Shown here piece after piece: positions 1 through 8,572 of a stretch of 15,535 nucleotides of DNA. How positions within the stretch are numbered: the stretch's first letter is position 1; each line of letters begins with the position of its first letter. Origin of the DNA: Mucidula mucida (Eukaryota > Basidiomycota > Agaricomycetes > Agaricales > Physalacriaceae); contig JADNYV010000537.1 of the NCBI GenBank assembly GCA_015501055.1, forward strand, positions 7,501 to 23,035, in the 5' to 3' direction. The translations under genes and the position numbers were made by a program. The notes under the pieces were generated by a model. That model did no database searches, was not told where the DNA came from, and saw only the letters and a program-made list of their open reading frames with translations.

Positions 1-373
1 ATACTAGTAAGTCTGTGTTTGGGACTCCTTGTCCTACATGTTTCCGCTAGGGATGCTCCACGCCCTTGACCCAGTGTTGTATGCTACTAGTCCGTAAAAC
101 CATTAAATACGAGTGGTAACTGCATGTAAGTAATAATACTAAAAACCATGTGTGCTACGAGTGTTGGTGGTGTGTATACAATAGGAAGTCCATGAGGTAT
201 GGCATGTATGATGTCATCCATGTGTTGGGCGTGTGTCCGACATGAGTACGGCTTTGTAATGAAAAGGAGTATGATGTGACGAAACAGATGATGAAACAGT
301 CCGTTGGTTGATAAGACAAGCCCCCGATAAGATATGATAAGATGTGAAAATGTGAAAATTGGCATTCATAACA
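1..373 (-). repeat. 3' LTR of the chromovirus (partial, U3 side)
   Basis: It aligns over its whole length with about 5799-6165 and ends on the plus strand in CATAACA, so on the coding strand it begins TGTTATG. The R and U5 parts lie to the left of the window. Differences from the other LTR are a mix of single-base indels and substitutions. Confidence 0.93.
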
Positions 374-386
374 TCACCCCTCCTTA
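374..386 (-). other. Polypurine tract (plus-strand primer) of the chromovirus
   Basis: On the minus strand the bases just before the 3' LTR read TAAGGAGGGGTGA, immediately followed by TGTTATG of the LTR. A purine run abutting the 3' LTR is the expected plus-strand priming site of an LTR retrotransposon. The single T near its 3' end is the only blemish. Confidence 0.75.
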
Positions 387-514
387 AGGCGCAAGTTCCA
401 TTCTGCGCCAGAGTCGCTCCATGAGGGCTGCAGAGGGTAGCATGATGTGAGGGTTTGGTATCAGGCAGTGGCATGGGTCGGAATAAATGTGATGGAAATT
501 GTGACATGGGGACT

Positions 515-665
515 TCAATGAGCAAGCGCAGGTGGCTTTGGCTTGTTGGTATGTTGGTGAAAATCACGGATAGCTTTGTCAGCATTCTTGAGATTGCATG
601 CCGGTTCCCATGTTGCTCATGTGTGCATAACCCTGCAGTGAACCTTGTATTAGAACCCCCGGTAC
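515..665 (-). pseudogene. Chromodomain at the C-terminus of Pol (broken)
   Basis: The minus-strand frame that ends at the TGA at 515-517 reads WEPACNLKNADKAIRDF from 610 downward, then a Lys/Pro-rich tail to the stop. Just upstream in the same frame is a YKVH segment. Together these match the second half of a chromodomain (Y-x-V-x-W ... T-W-E-P ... L-x-N-A ... I-x-x-F). Two stop codons lie between YKVH and TWEP, and the Trp expected after YKVH is Cys. Chromodomains of chromoviral integrases bind modified histone tails and steer integration. This copy cannot be translated intact. Confidence 0.85.
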
Positions 666-699
666 TTCGGGAATTCACCACTTCTCAACCTCCGATTCC

Positions 700-1740
700 G
701 GTTCGGCTCCTTCCAGCACAGGTGGTGGACGCGTGTCTGGGTTGTGTTGGAAATTGGGCTTGTGTAAGGCGTCAGCAGGGCCTCATTGAACACGGGATGG
801 ATGCTTTCCACGTGTGAGGAATCTGGAGCTTGTAAGAGCTCGTCCCGACTTTCTTGATCACTTTGAACGGCCCGAAGTGTTTGTCATGAGCTTCTTCATT
901 GGTCGGTCCGTGCTGAGATTCGTCCCTTCCAGCCATACTTTGTCGCCTTCCTTGTACTCTACTGCCTCTGTCGCTTCCTGTCATAAAACCGTTTCATGTC
1001 CTCTTTGCCATCTTCAATGCTGACCCCACTTCGTCCCATGTTTTCCTCATGCCGTCGGCAAACTCCTGCGCAGTCTCATTTCTCGTCTTTTCGGAGCGGT
1101 GCCTTTGTAGGGTGTCTGCCCATGTCTGCAAAGAACGGAGTGACTTTGGTTGCCGAGTGAACCCGATCATTGTAAACAAATTCGGCAGAGGGTAGCCATT
1201 CATGCCAGTCGTTCTGATGGTATTGACGAATAACCGTAAGAAATGTTCTATCTCTTGGTTCACCGTTCCGTCTGCCCATTTGCCTGTGGATGATACGCCG
1301 TTGTAAAGTTTCCTTATGCCCAACAACCGGTACAACTCCTTCATGAAACGCGAGTGGTATTGTGGACCTCGATCATGTATCATCTGTCGGCATCCCATGT
1401 ATGGGGAAAATGCGATCGGTAAATGCGGGCCATGCCTTCTGACGTCAGTGGTGTGTGTGGTATGATGCGTAATCGCTTTGTGAAATGGTCCACAAACGTG
1501 CTGATCGCGTTGTATCCTCCCGATTCCGGCAGCTCTCCAATCATGTCCGTCCCTACTACTCCCATGGCTCGCTTGGCACATCAATAGGATGAAGGGTGCA
1601 GCCGGCTTCGTGCGATGTGACTTTGTGCCTGGCATTTTTGACACCCTTCTACGTATTCGGACGTCTCGGCTGATTCCTGGCCACCAATAGGTGCGTGTGA
1701 TCAGCTCGAGTCTTGTATCCCGGATGCCCTGCAAGCTGTG
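700..1740 (-). pseudogene. Integrase of the chromovirus (frameshifted)
   Basis: The order of motifs is that of a gypsy integrase. The second half of the zinc-binding HHCC motif is seen as CQKC (1632-1643). The first catalytic Asp is in GTDMIGELPESGGYNA (Asp at 1545-1547). The second Asp is in HDRGPQYHSRF (1372-1374). The catalytic Glu is in QTER (1266-1268), but in a neighbouring frame: the D-to-E span is 109 nt where the DD35E spacing predicts 111. The reading frame changes several times, with long stretches of recognisable sequence in each of the three frames. The downstream part (700-1260) holds the C-terminal DNA-binding region, including an FGPFKVIKKVG segment. Inactive, high confidence in family. 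Confidence 0.92.
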
Positions 1741-1999
1741 TCATGATGCATTCCAATAACTTTTCCCCGCAATTCCTTGTCCTTCGGTATGTAAATACGA
1801 TCTTTCCACATAATAAGTCCATTTTCCTTCTCTTCCCATCCTTTTTCTTTGTTTTCTAATGCTTTTTGTACGTATCTGTCTTTGTTTCCTTTTCTTTGTT
1901 TATTTTGTTAAGTAATTCGTCCTCCGGTGTATCTACTGTATGTAAAGAAATTGAATTTGTGAATAAAACTCCGGTTTTGAGCAAACAATGTTTTGTTAT

Positions 2000-2190
2000 C
2001 TTTTTCCCCCTTCTCAAGGCCTGTCATCCTTACAAGGCATCAGCTTTTCCCATTGTCTGCCGGCTTATGAATCATCTGTATATCATATTCCGCCAACTCC
2101 GTAACCCATGTGCCTGCCTCCGGTTCAACTTCTGCGGCTTCCTGAAGTACTGAAGGTTTTGATGATCGGTGAAAACTCCACTGTCTCCTT
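2000..2190 (-). pseudogene. RNase H domain remnant of Pol
   Basis: The minus strand encodes TDHQNLQYFRKPQKLNRR starting at 2170 (TDHQN at 2156-2170). This is the conserved end of the gypsy RNase H domain, where the Asp-His of TDH is part of the active site. The frame then shifts into a segment ending around the usual GKADALS landmark near 2010. The stretch from about 2190 to 2680, which should carry the RT thumb/connection and the start of RNase H, is recognisable only by position and is heavily shifted. Confidence 0.8.
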
Positions 2191-2687
2191 AGCGCCTAGG
2201 AGATATTGCCGCCAGTCGTCAATTGAGTCATAATAGCCATCATCTCTTTGTTGTAGATTCATATTGCGCTCCACTTCGTTCAGGCGGAGACGAAAGCTAC
2301 TGGTCTCTATTTTCCGTCAACAAACTGGGAAAGAACGCCCGTTCCATAGTTCGAGGAGTCGCCTTGACTCAAACTGCCGTTGTCGGTGGTACAATCAGAC
2401 GGGTTCTTCGTCATCCTCCGTTTCAACTCCTCAACACCTTGTGTGCTCCATACCCCAAACCATCGCCCTTCCAGTTAGCAATGTCAATGGCTTTGCTACT
2501 CCTGCAAATCCTGGATGAAACGTTGGTAGAAGTTGCAGAAGCCCAGGAATGACTGTACTTCCTTTTCTTCGTCGGCTCCTTCCATTCCTTCACTACGGCC
2601 ACTTTTGCGGATCCACTTCACTTCTCCTCCTCCACAATAACTCCTAAGTAGTCTACAGTATGTGCCTCAAACTACATTTCTTGGGTT

Positions 2688-3110
2688 TTAAATCAACTTA
2701 TTTACTCGTAATATTCTAATACCTGCTACAATGTGTCTGTGCTCTTCAAGTTTCGTAAAGATAAGTATATCATCTAAGTAAACTATAACATGTCCTTCAA
2801 TCAACTCCTTCAGAATGTGATTCATGAACGATTGGAACGTTGCCGGCGAGTTTGTAAGTCCGAAGAACATGACTGAGGGCTCGAACAGGCCTCGGTTTGT
2901 TCTAAACCGCTTTCCCTCATCACCTTCTTTGATCCAATGTTATTGTAACCCATCGGACATCCATCTTTGTGAAAACCTTTGCTCCCTTCAACTTGTCGAT
3001 AAGCTCCTGGATCAACGGCAAGGGGTATCGTTCTTGATTGTCATGTCGTTCAACTTCCGATAATCCTGCACTGGCCGAAGCTTCCGTCCTTCTTCTTGAC
3101 AAAGAAGAAT
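2688..3110 (-). pseudogene. Reverse transcriptase core of Pol (frameshifted)
   Basis: Two in-frame pieces cover the fingers and palm. The upstream piece has RYPLPLIQELIDKLKGAKVF followed by TKMD, whose Asp (2959-2961) is the first catalytic aspartate. The downstream piece has [16 protein letters not shown] and then [11 protein letters not shown], whose YLDD box (2769-2780) carries the other two catalytic aspartates. A frame change separates the two pieces between about 2870 and 2920. All three metal-binding aspartates are preserved, but the open frames are broken on both sides. The enzyme would copy the element RNA into DNA in the cytoplasmic particle. Confidence 0.95.
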
Positions 3111-3199
3111 GGTGACGCCATGGGTGAGATTATGGCGTATGCGTCCGTGCGTATGTTTTCCTCCAAGAACTCGTCTAACGCCTTCTGCTCGGATGGCTA

Positions 3200-3800
3200 A
3201 GGGGATAACCTTACAGTCAACCGGTTTGGAACCAGGCGAGTTCTATCGCGTGATCCCAGGGTCTTCGCTCCGGTACTTGTCAAAGTCCGCCTTGCTAAAT
3301 ACATCGGAGAATTCCTCAATGTAAGGTGCAGCAGCGGATGAAGGTGTTGTGATCTCAGCTTTTCACCGCTTTTGCGATAGTTGTCCCAGTCCATCCAGAA
3401 CAACGCTCTCCCTCTCCAACTTCTCTCTACATCTTCTCCTTCATCTTCCGGCGAGTTATACTCGGGTAGTAGCCGCAACGGTCTGGCATCGATCAAAAGT
3501 CAACGTGGATTCCGTCCAGTTGATGTGGGGTTGTGATATGTACCAATCTAGCCCCAAAAGATCTTGTTTTGCCAAGATTGGTGACGGCCAACTCAATCTT
3601 TTTGCGTGATCACGATCTTCATCCGGACCTCCACAAACCTTCGATTGCTCCTCCCTGTTTAGGGTTCCATCCGCATTGTAGACAGGAGCTTGACCGGTAA
3701 CTCCTTGATCGGGAGTCCGTTCTTCTCAACGAATTCTTTATTGACCAAGAACCCGTTGCTCCACTGTCAAGAAGGGCACTCTTTCCCATTCAGAGCCTGT
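3200..3800 (-). pseudogene. Aspartic protease and protease-RT linker of Pol (frameshifted)
   Basis: On the minus strand the residues LLDSGATGS are encoded near 3745-3777, with DSGA at 3757-3768. DSGA is the active-site motif of retroviral-type aspartic proteases. One base is missing just after it, and the sequence continues in the next frame as LVNKEFVEKNGLPIKELPV down to a stop near 3658. The region 3200-3500 holds the acidic, Trp-rich linker that precedes RT in gypsy Pol. It would process Gag-Pol in an intact element. Confidence 0.8.
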
Positions 3801-4189
3801 GTGCACGCTCTCTATGTTACTCGGAGTTTCATGTCTGCCCCTTTGTTCCCGGATGTACTTCCTCGACTTTTCAACTCCGTCACAACTTCCACCGCAGCTT
3901 CCTTTGTCAACGCTCTGATCGCCATCACTTCTCCTCCGTCGCTTCTCTCTCTCTCCGCTCCGGCATCCATGCTCTCAATTCCCACTGCTCTCGCATTCAT
4001 CCTCTCTTAGCCGTTGTGCAATCCACTTGGGCGTATTTGGCTCAAATCTTTCTTTCGCAGGTTTTGTTGGTGAAGTCGTCGATGATATTTTAGATGTTTC
4101 AGTACCCGTACTGTAAATGATTCTGCATCTGACGACCTTCCCTTAATGACTGCTCCGGCAGGACTGCGTCTACTGCGGGAGCTTCGCAA

Positions 4190-5057
4190 AACCTAACTCT
4201 TCGCCAACTTCTTCTTCTCCTCATCGTTCATTTCGGTCCATAGACCCCGAATCGTCTGGGGTCGACCCTTCTTGGACAGAACCTGCTGACATGGCGTGTT
4301 CGCCACAGCTGAAGCAAAGTCTCTTTGACGTGCATTGTCGATGTCCATCGGCCTGCCGGCTCCTCCATAGGTAACACCGGTGGCATCTCGTTGTGATGCG
4401 TGGGTGGGTTCGTAGGATTGGCTCTCGATGTAGCCACCTGCGGAGCTTGAGGCCGGGACTGCATGCCGGACCTCTTGCTCGCCCCCGCCTTCTCCACAGC
4501 TGATCGATCTGAAGGATCTGTGCCTTCCAATCCTTGTACTTCTCTGGCAACCCGTCTCGGCTGCCATAGATCTGGTCGATGATCTTCTCGTTGACATTGG
4601 TCTCGAGAAGTCGCACAACAAATGTCATCCTTTGAGTATCCTGCCTGAGTGAGCAGGACCTCGAACTTCTGGAAGAAATCTTGAGCGGTGTCTTGCCCCT
4701 GGCGCAACCGCTCGATCTGGTCTTGCGCGTCTCGCGCGAGGTTGGAATCCACAAATCGCTCCTTCAAGTCTTCCTTGAACTCCGTCCAAGAGACTGTCCA
4801 TTCCTCTTCTTCCTCGTCGAAGTTCTGGTCCGAGTAGTTCTGGACCCATGCATCTACATGATCTCCTCGGATGTAGGAGAGAACAACATCGATCCTTTCG
4901 GAGTCAGATGTTTGTGTCCGGATGTATGTGAACATCGATGCCACCAGCTCTTGTACTTGGACTTGTCCCCGTCATAGTTGTAAGGCTTGTTAACAAGGGA
5001 TCAGCCTTTGGGTTCGGCATTGGTGTGATGAGCGGGCTCGGATGCTTCGCTGGACAT
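4190..5057 (-). pseudogene. Gag (capsid and nucleocapsid), frameshifted
   Basis: The likely start is the ATG at 5057-5055 (MSSEASEPAHH), soon followed by a premature stop and a frame change. The main preserved frame (4944 to about 4630) has the Retrotrans_gag pattern: an acidic run, then WTEFKEDLKERF and LRQGQDTAQDFFQKFEVLL. Farther on, a nucleocapsid zinc knuckle is split between two frames: CFSCGEH ends in one and HVSRFC continues in the next. First to last Cys spans 41 nt (4276-4316) where an intact CX2CX4HX4C needs 42, so one base is missing. The region from 4190 down to about 3800, between Gag and protease, is low-complexity and unassigned. Confidence 0.9.
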
Positions 5058-5639
5058 GATGAATTGGGGTGATAAGATCGGAGAGTGAAAGGGTAAAAGT
5101 GGGGATATGGGTGATGCGGTTTGGATGAAACGGGTGAGGGGATAGAGGTTTGAATGAATAGGGGGAATTGCCTAGATCTGAAATAGAATTCAAGGACTTG
5201 ATTAGGGTGGGGATGATGATGTGTATCGTAAGGTAAGTAAAGTAGGTAGGTATCGTAACTGTCTACGCTATTTTACCGACTACTGACTACGTATCTACGG
5301 AGCCCAAGAGCTCGTCACAAGTTCGCAATTGCCCAGCCGACGTCCCTCTGGTGTGAGGTAAGCCGAAGTTTTCCTGGGAACGGGGGTTGACCCGTAAACA
5401 GCGCCCACTGAAGTGCAACTGCCAAAAGTTCGTTCTCGTGAGAGCGGCTACTTCCAGCACCCGAGGCAGTTATCTCTAACTGTTAGCCGGCGCTACTGGG
5501 ACCAATACACATGTATGCGGACGTGCGCTGGAATTAGGAATCCGTCGATCTGTAAACAGGGAAAGGGAAAGGGAATGTGCAATGATCAAACAGCGAAGTG
5601 CTGATCGACGATCAGGGATGTGTGGTAGGTGGTAGAAAG
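5058..5639 (-). other. Retrotransposon 5' leader
   Basis: This stretch of about 580 nt between the primer-binding region and the gag ATG has no convincing coding sequence. Short open frames in it are not supported by motif or composition. In this class of element such leaders hold packaging and translation signals, but I cannot point to one here. Confidence 0.55.
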
Positions 5640-5651
5640 TAGTTCCGATCT
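5640..5651 (-). other. Primer-binding region, candidate self-priming site
   Basis: On the minus strand the 12 nt starting 2 nt after the 5' LTR read AGATCGGAACTA. The same 12 nt appear on the plus strand inside the LTR at 5758-5769, so in the element RNA the two stretches are perfectly complementary. I do not recognise a fungal tRNA 3' end complement here. In the Tf1/sushi group the RNA 5' end folds back on such a site and primes minus-strand DNA synthesis. Confidence 0.7.
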
Positions 5652-5757
5652 TCTGTTAGCGACTGACTAAGCCACGAGACTCAACCAGGTACCACAGCAA
5701 GAACTAAGGAGAAAGTGTTCGCGTTCGTAAGACTAGGCTAGGCCAGGTGTATAAACG

Positions 5758-5769
5758 AGATCGGAACTA
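5758..5769 (-). other. Predicted 5' end of element RNA (start of R), complementary to the primer-binding region
   Basis: The minus strand reads TAGTTCCGATCT from 5769. It is the exact complement of the 12 nt at the primer-binding region and lies 25-32 nt downstream of a TATA box, where RNA polymerase II would start. Confidence 0.6.
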
Positions 5770-5793
5770 AAGTACAATGATACTACACTACTG

Positions 5794-5801
5794 CTTATAT
5801 A
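5794..5801 (-). promoter_or_regulatory. TATA box of the LTR promoter
   Basis: The minus strand reads TATATAAG. Its distance to 5769 (first T 32 nt upstream) is standard for a TATA-directed start. The 3' LTR at the window start preserves only part of the box because of the window edge. Confidence 0.6.
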
Positions 5802-6204
5802 CTAGTACTGTGTTTGACTCCTTGTCCATACGTTTCCTAGGGATGCTCCACGCCCTTGACCCAGTGTTGTATGCTACTAGTCCGTGAAACCATTAAATAC
5901 GAGTGGTAACTGCATGTAAGTAATAATACTGAAACGACCATGTGTGCTACGAGTGTCGGGTGTGTATACAATAGGGAGTCCATGAGGTATCGGCATGTAT
6001 GATGTCATCCATGTGTTGGGCGTGTGTCCGACATGAGTACGGCTTCGGTAATGAACAGGAGTATGATCGTGACGAAACAGATGATGAAACAGTCCGTTGG
6101 TTGATAAGACAAGGCCCCCATAAGATATGATAAGATGAAAATGTGAAAATATGGCATTCATAACACTTATTCTCGATAAGTCATTGTGAGGAACGAGCAA
6201 CAGG

Positions 6205-6220
6205 CTTATCTTAGGATAAG
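6205..6220. repeat. Short perfect inverted repeat beside the LTR
   Basis: CTTATC, a 4-nt loop TTAG, and GATAAG lie 40 bp outside the 5' LTR. CTTAT also occurs directly at the LTR junction (6166-6170). The meaning is unknown; it may be chance. Confidence 0.3.
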
Positions 6221-6803
6221 ATAGTGCGTACTGAGTGTTGATTACTGTTTCCGGATTAACCTTTGAATGAAATTTCACACGCCACTGAGGCTGCTCTGTC
6301 CGTCCTGCTTCTCGTAATTAGATCAGCCTGCAAGGGATTGAAATAATGGCAGTTACTTTCATTCGAGCTTGATGGTGCGGTAGTTGTTTCTTCATCTGAA
6401 TCATTATCTGACAAATGATCAATTGGAGCATGGCTCGGAATGGTTCTTTGAAAAATTTGGCCTTGTATTGAGTATTGATTAAAGACACTACTGTGGTGAA
6501 CTATCACCATATGTCTAATACGCCGCCGTACGAGGTCACTCGTTCTGGTAGATGACCGCTTAACGGCTGTATTACATCTTGCATGCAGTAAACTGGTTTC
6601 CCAGAATCTGCTGGGAAGCATTGGGATCTCAAACGCAAAGATACCTCCTTCTTGAATCCGGGACAACTGAACATAGTACCCAATTGCCGGATTCCGAGAT
6701 TGTTAATCCCAAAAGCAGTCGCGAAGTCAGGATAATCAGAGAGATCTTCGGCGACAGGCTCCCAGATATTGGGAATGTAGGGGTTGTAAGTGATCTTTGT
6801 CTC

Positions 6804-6867
6804 CTGCATGCCGAGAATGATACCATGGGTAACGAACCCAAGGGTCAAGTTCTCGGCAGCAACTCAC
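6804..6867 (-). other. Spliceosomal intron in the AAA-ATPase-like gene
   Basis: On the minus strand GTGAGT opens and GCATGCAG closes a 64-nt stretch. Removing it joins two open frames in phase 0 (...ADTII to ETKITYNPY...). An alternative is that it is coding with a frameshift, since one frame through it reads LTLGFVTHGII. Confidence 0.6.
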
Positions 6868-7753
6868 AATGATTGTATCAGCGATACTGATATAATCCTC
6901 ATCAGCCAAGAATGCCTTGGAGCCGTCGGCATCGAGAAGCCACTCATAACGGCCCATGAACCACATCATACATCACCCTATGCGATTTAACAACGAGATC
7001 TTGAACACCTCCTCCGATGTAACATCCAATCCGTCAAGATCTATTTCGAGGAAAAGGTGGTTTTGGAAGTCCAACTTGGCCAACATGGAGCGAGGAGAGT
7101 TAGTTGAGAAGACATCAGCTATGCACGTAGCCATGAACAATGTGCTGGAATCTCTCTGCAAGTCTTCGTAAACGCTGAGGAACTGATCAAACATGGAGAT
7201 GATGGACGTCTTCCCGAACCCCAACGGCCGCTGAACAATGGGAAGCTTCTTGTTCGGGTAGTCGAGGTATAATAGGGCTGGTATGGCAAAGCTCTTGTTA
7301 ATCCAAACAATATCCGGGGTAGACAAAGTTATCAGAAATGATGAGTGCGAAGTGGTGGGAATCATCTACAAGGGGAATTTAGTTCACTCCACTTGATGCC
7401 AGGACTACGAGACGTACAGCTCCGGTGTGGCAATCCTTAATTATCCTGACCGCAGATTCAAGTCGGCAAAGACAGGCAGGGTGCTTGTCCTAAATTTGGT
7501 CAACTCTAGAAAGAAAGAGGATCTTAAGGCATACATTGTCATCGCTGGTTGCAGTATCAGCGGGCGTTGATGGTCTTGGTGGAGACTGCCAACCGGCAGG
7601 AGATGACTTGCTAGAGCCGAAGAAAGACGACCTGGTAGAAAACGTGGTACAGCTCGTGGGAGTTGTAGGCACAGAAGACCCAAAAGAGCGCTTTTCTGAC
7701 TGTGAATCGGACTCTTTAAAGACGCATACATGAGCGATGAAATGAGACGACGC

Positions 7754-7807
7754 GGAAGGCGCACCAGATCCGGAAGGCGCACCAGATCCGGAAGGCGCAC
7801 CAGATCC
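7754..7807 (-). repeat. Three tandem 18-bp repeats coding a Gly/Ser/Ala/Pro hexapeptide
   Basis: The plus-strand unit GGAAGGCGCACCAGATCC is repeated three times with no mismatch. Read on the minus strand it encodes GSGAPS repeats near residues 21-38 of the AAA-ATPase-like protein. The unit is a multiple of three, so changes in copy number keep the frame. Confidence 0.95.
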
Positions 7808-7867
7808 GGACGACGCAACAAAGGGTAATTCCTCATTGTCTTTGACACGGGACTCGGTACCAGACAT

Positions 7868-8572
7868 TGTGGGAATCCTTGCAAAGGATGGTCAATGCAG
7901 TGGCTGGGTCAACGTGGGAGTCTAGGCTGGGTTCGGATTTAGGGATGTAGATGTGCTAGAGTAATGATCTTGCTGAGACTTTCGTTGGGGAGCGGCGTCC
8001 ACTAGGCGAGAAACGACGACGACGCTTGTCGTTGTTGGTGGTTAAATGCCAATAGAGAATGATCGGAAGTTGCCGAGCAACACCTGACTTGTTCACCCAT
8101 TGTGCTCTCGCAACGAGGACCGCCGGTCGTCATTCACATTGGAATCTCATCGCCATGCTCGTCCTCTCGACAACATATGTCCATCATGCTGCAAACCAAA
8201 ACAACCAATATCCCCAGCACACTGTCGTCATCCAAGACCACTTGTCGGGCTCCTGACAAGACAATTCATGACACCCAATGGTCATCGCCATCGTTGAATA
8301 TCTCACTTTCCAACACGAAGCGACTGTCAAGTAAAGACCGGAAGACCTTTATAACAGTCATGCCTCAGATGAATTGATATATGTGAACGTTGCGTGCTAC
8401 CAAGTAGACGTCGATGATCTACACGACTTGGGGGGCGATAAGTAATATAGGGGTACGTAGATTTCAACACAAGAAAGAAATGTATGTAGTACAACGGTGG
8501 AGTATATACAAGTTACAACATAGATAGAAAATCACATATAAACTACTCGAGAACCAGCTTTGAACTCGTGGC
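7868..8572. other. Intergenic region without a recognised gene
   Basis: This lies between the 3' end of the kinase gene and the 5' end of the AAA-ATPase-like gene. Plus-strand open frames of 65-91 codons overlap one another at 8059-8377 and show no motif. An A/T-rich stretch at 8440-8550 suits the kinase 3' untranslated region. I see no clear TATA box for the AAA-like gene. Confidence 0.5.

Larger units (their letters stand above)
1..6165 (-). mobile_element. Ty3/gypsy chromovirus, decayed, with both LTRs (3' LTR cut by window start)
   Basis: The element is read on the minus strand. Two near-identical long repeats (1-373 and 5654-6165) flank about 5.3 kb holding, in order, gag, protease, reverse transcriptase, RNase H, integrase and chromodomain remnants. 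Integrase following RT defines Ty3/gypsy; the terminal chromodomain defines a chromovirus. A purine-rich tract touches the inner edge of the 3' LTR and a candidate primer site lies 2 nt inside the 5' LTR. Every coding domain is crossed by single-base indels and stops, so this copy should not make its own proteins. The target duplication cannot be tested because the left end is outside the window; the 5 bases beyond the right LTR are CTTAT (6166-6170). Confidence 0.95.
5654..6165 (-). repeat. 5' LTR of the chromovirus, complete (512 bp)
   Basis: The ends are TGTTA and TAACA, a 5-bp terminal inverted repeat with canonical TG...CA. The inner edge is fixed by comparison with the third LTR copy at 15420, and the outer edge by comparison with the 3' LTR ending at 373. 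If transcription starts at about 5769, then U3 is 5770-6165 and R plus U5 is 5654-5769. Confidence 0.95.
6256..7867 (-). pseudogene. AAA-ATPase-like gene of the basidiomycete-expanded type, probably broken
   Basis: The start is the ATG at 7867 (MSGTESR), leading a Ser/Gly/Pro-rich, disordered N-terminus of about 110 residues. After one or more introns between 7534 and 7366 comes the core: STPDIVWINKSFAIPALL, then LPIVQRPLGFGKTSI, whose GFGKT (7207-7221) resembles a Walker A loop, then LFLEIDLDGLDVTSEE. This order resembles fungal AAA-ATPase-like proteins (PF09820 type); the match is from memory and the family name is an inference. The frame runs from 7365 to 6868 with a single TGA at 6973-6975. 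A GTGAGT...GCATGCAG intron (6804-6867, 64 nt, phase 0) joins it to DLSDYPDFATAFGINNLGIR and PVYCMQDVIQ. A segment PGIKWSELNSP (7371-7403), which belongs just before the core, is out of frame. The acidic tail after 6504 lies in another frame and ends about 90 bp from the LTR. The ATPase activity and role are unknown. Confidence 0.65.

Noticed and set aside
87..365. Minus-strand open frame of 92 codons inside the LTR, matched by a similar frame at 5877-6278
   Set aside because: The repeat of the frame is explained by LTR identity; the two copies differ by indels that change the frame, and LTRs of this class are non-coding.
455..817. Plus-strand open frame of 120 codons
   Set aside because: It is antisense to the chromodomain and integrase C-terminus, which are recognisable by motif on the minus strand.
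2223..2552. Overlapping plus-strand frames of 84-109 codons
   Set aside because: They lie opposite the RNase H/RT connection region of the element and carry no motif.
3690..4010. Plus-strand Ser-rich open frame
   Set aside because: It is antisense to the protease region, where DSGA is seen on the minus strand.
5640..5653. Conventional tRNA primer-binding site
   Set aside because: The bases after the LTR do not resemble the tRNA 3' complements I know, and a 12-nt match inside the LTR explains them better; a genome tRNA search would be decisive.
6166..6170. CTTAT as proven target site duplication
   Set aside because: The other flank of the element is outside the window, so the duplication cannot be confirmed.
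7754..7807. CRISPR-like repeats
   Set aside because: The copies are directly adjacent, with no spacers, and encode an in-frame peptide repeat in a eukaryotic gene.
8059..8377. Three overlapping plus-strand frames as a small gene
   Set aside because: Their composition is similar in all three frames, none has a motif, and the starts are not distinguished from background.
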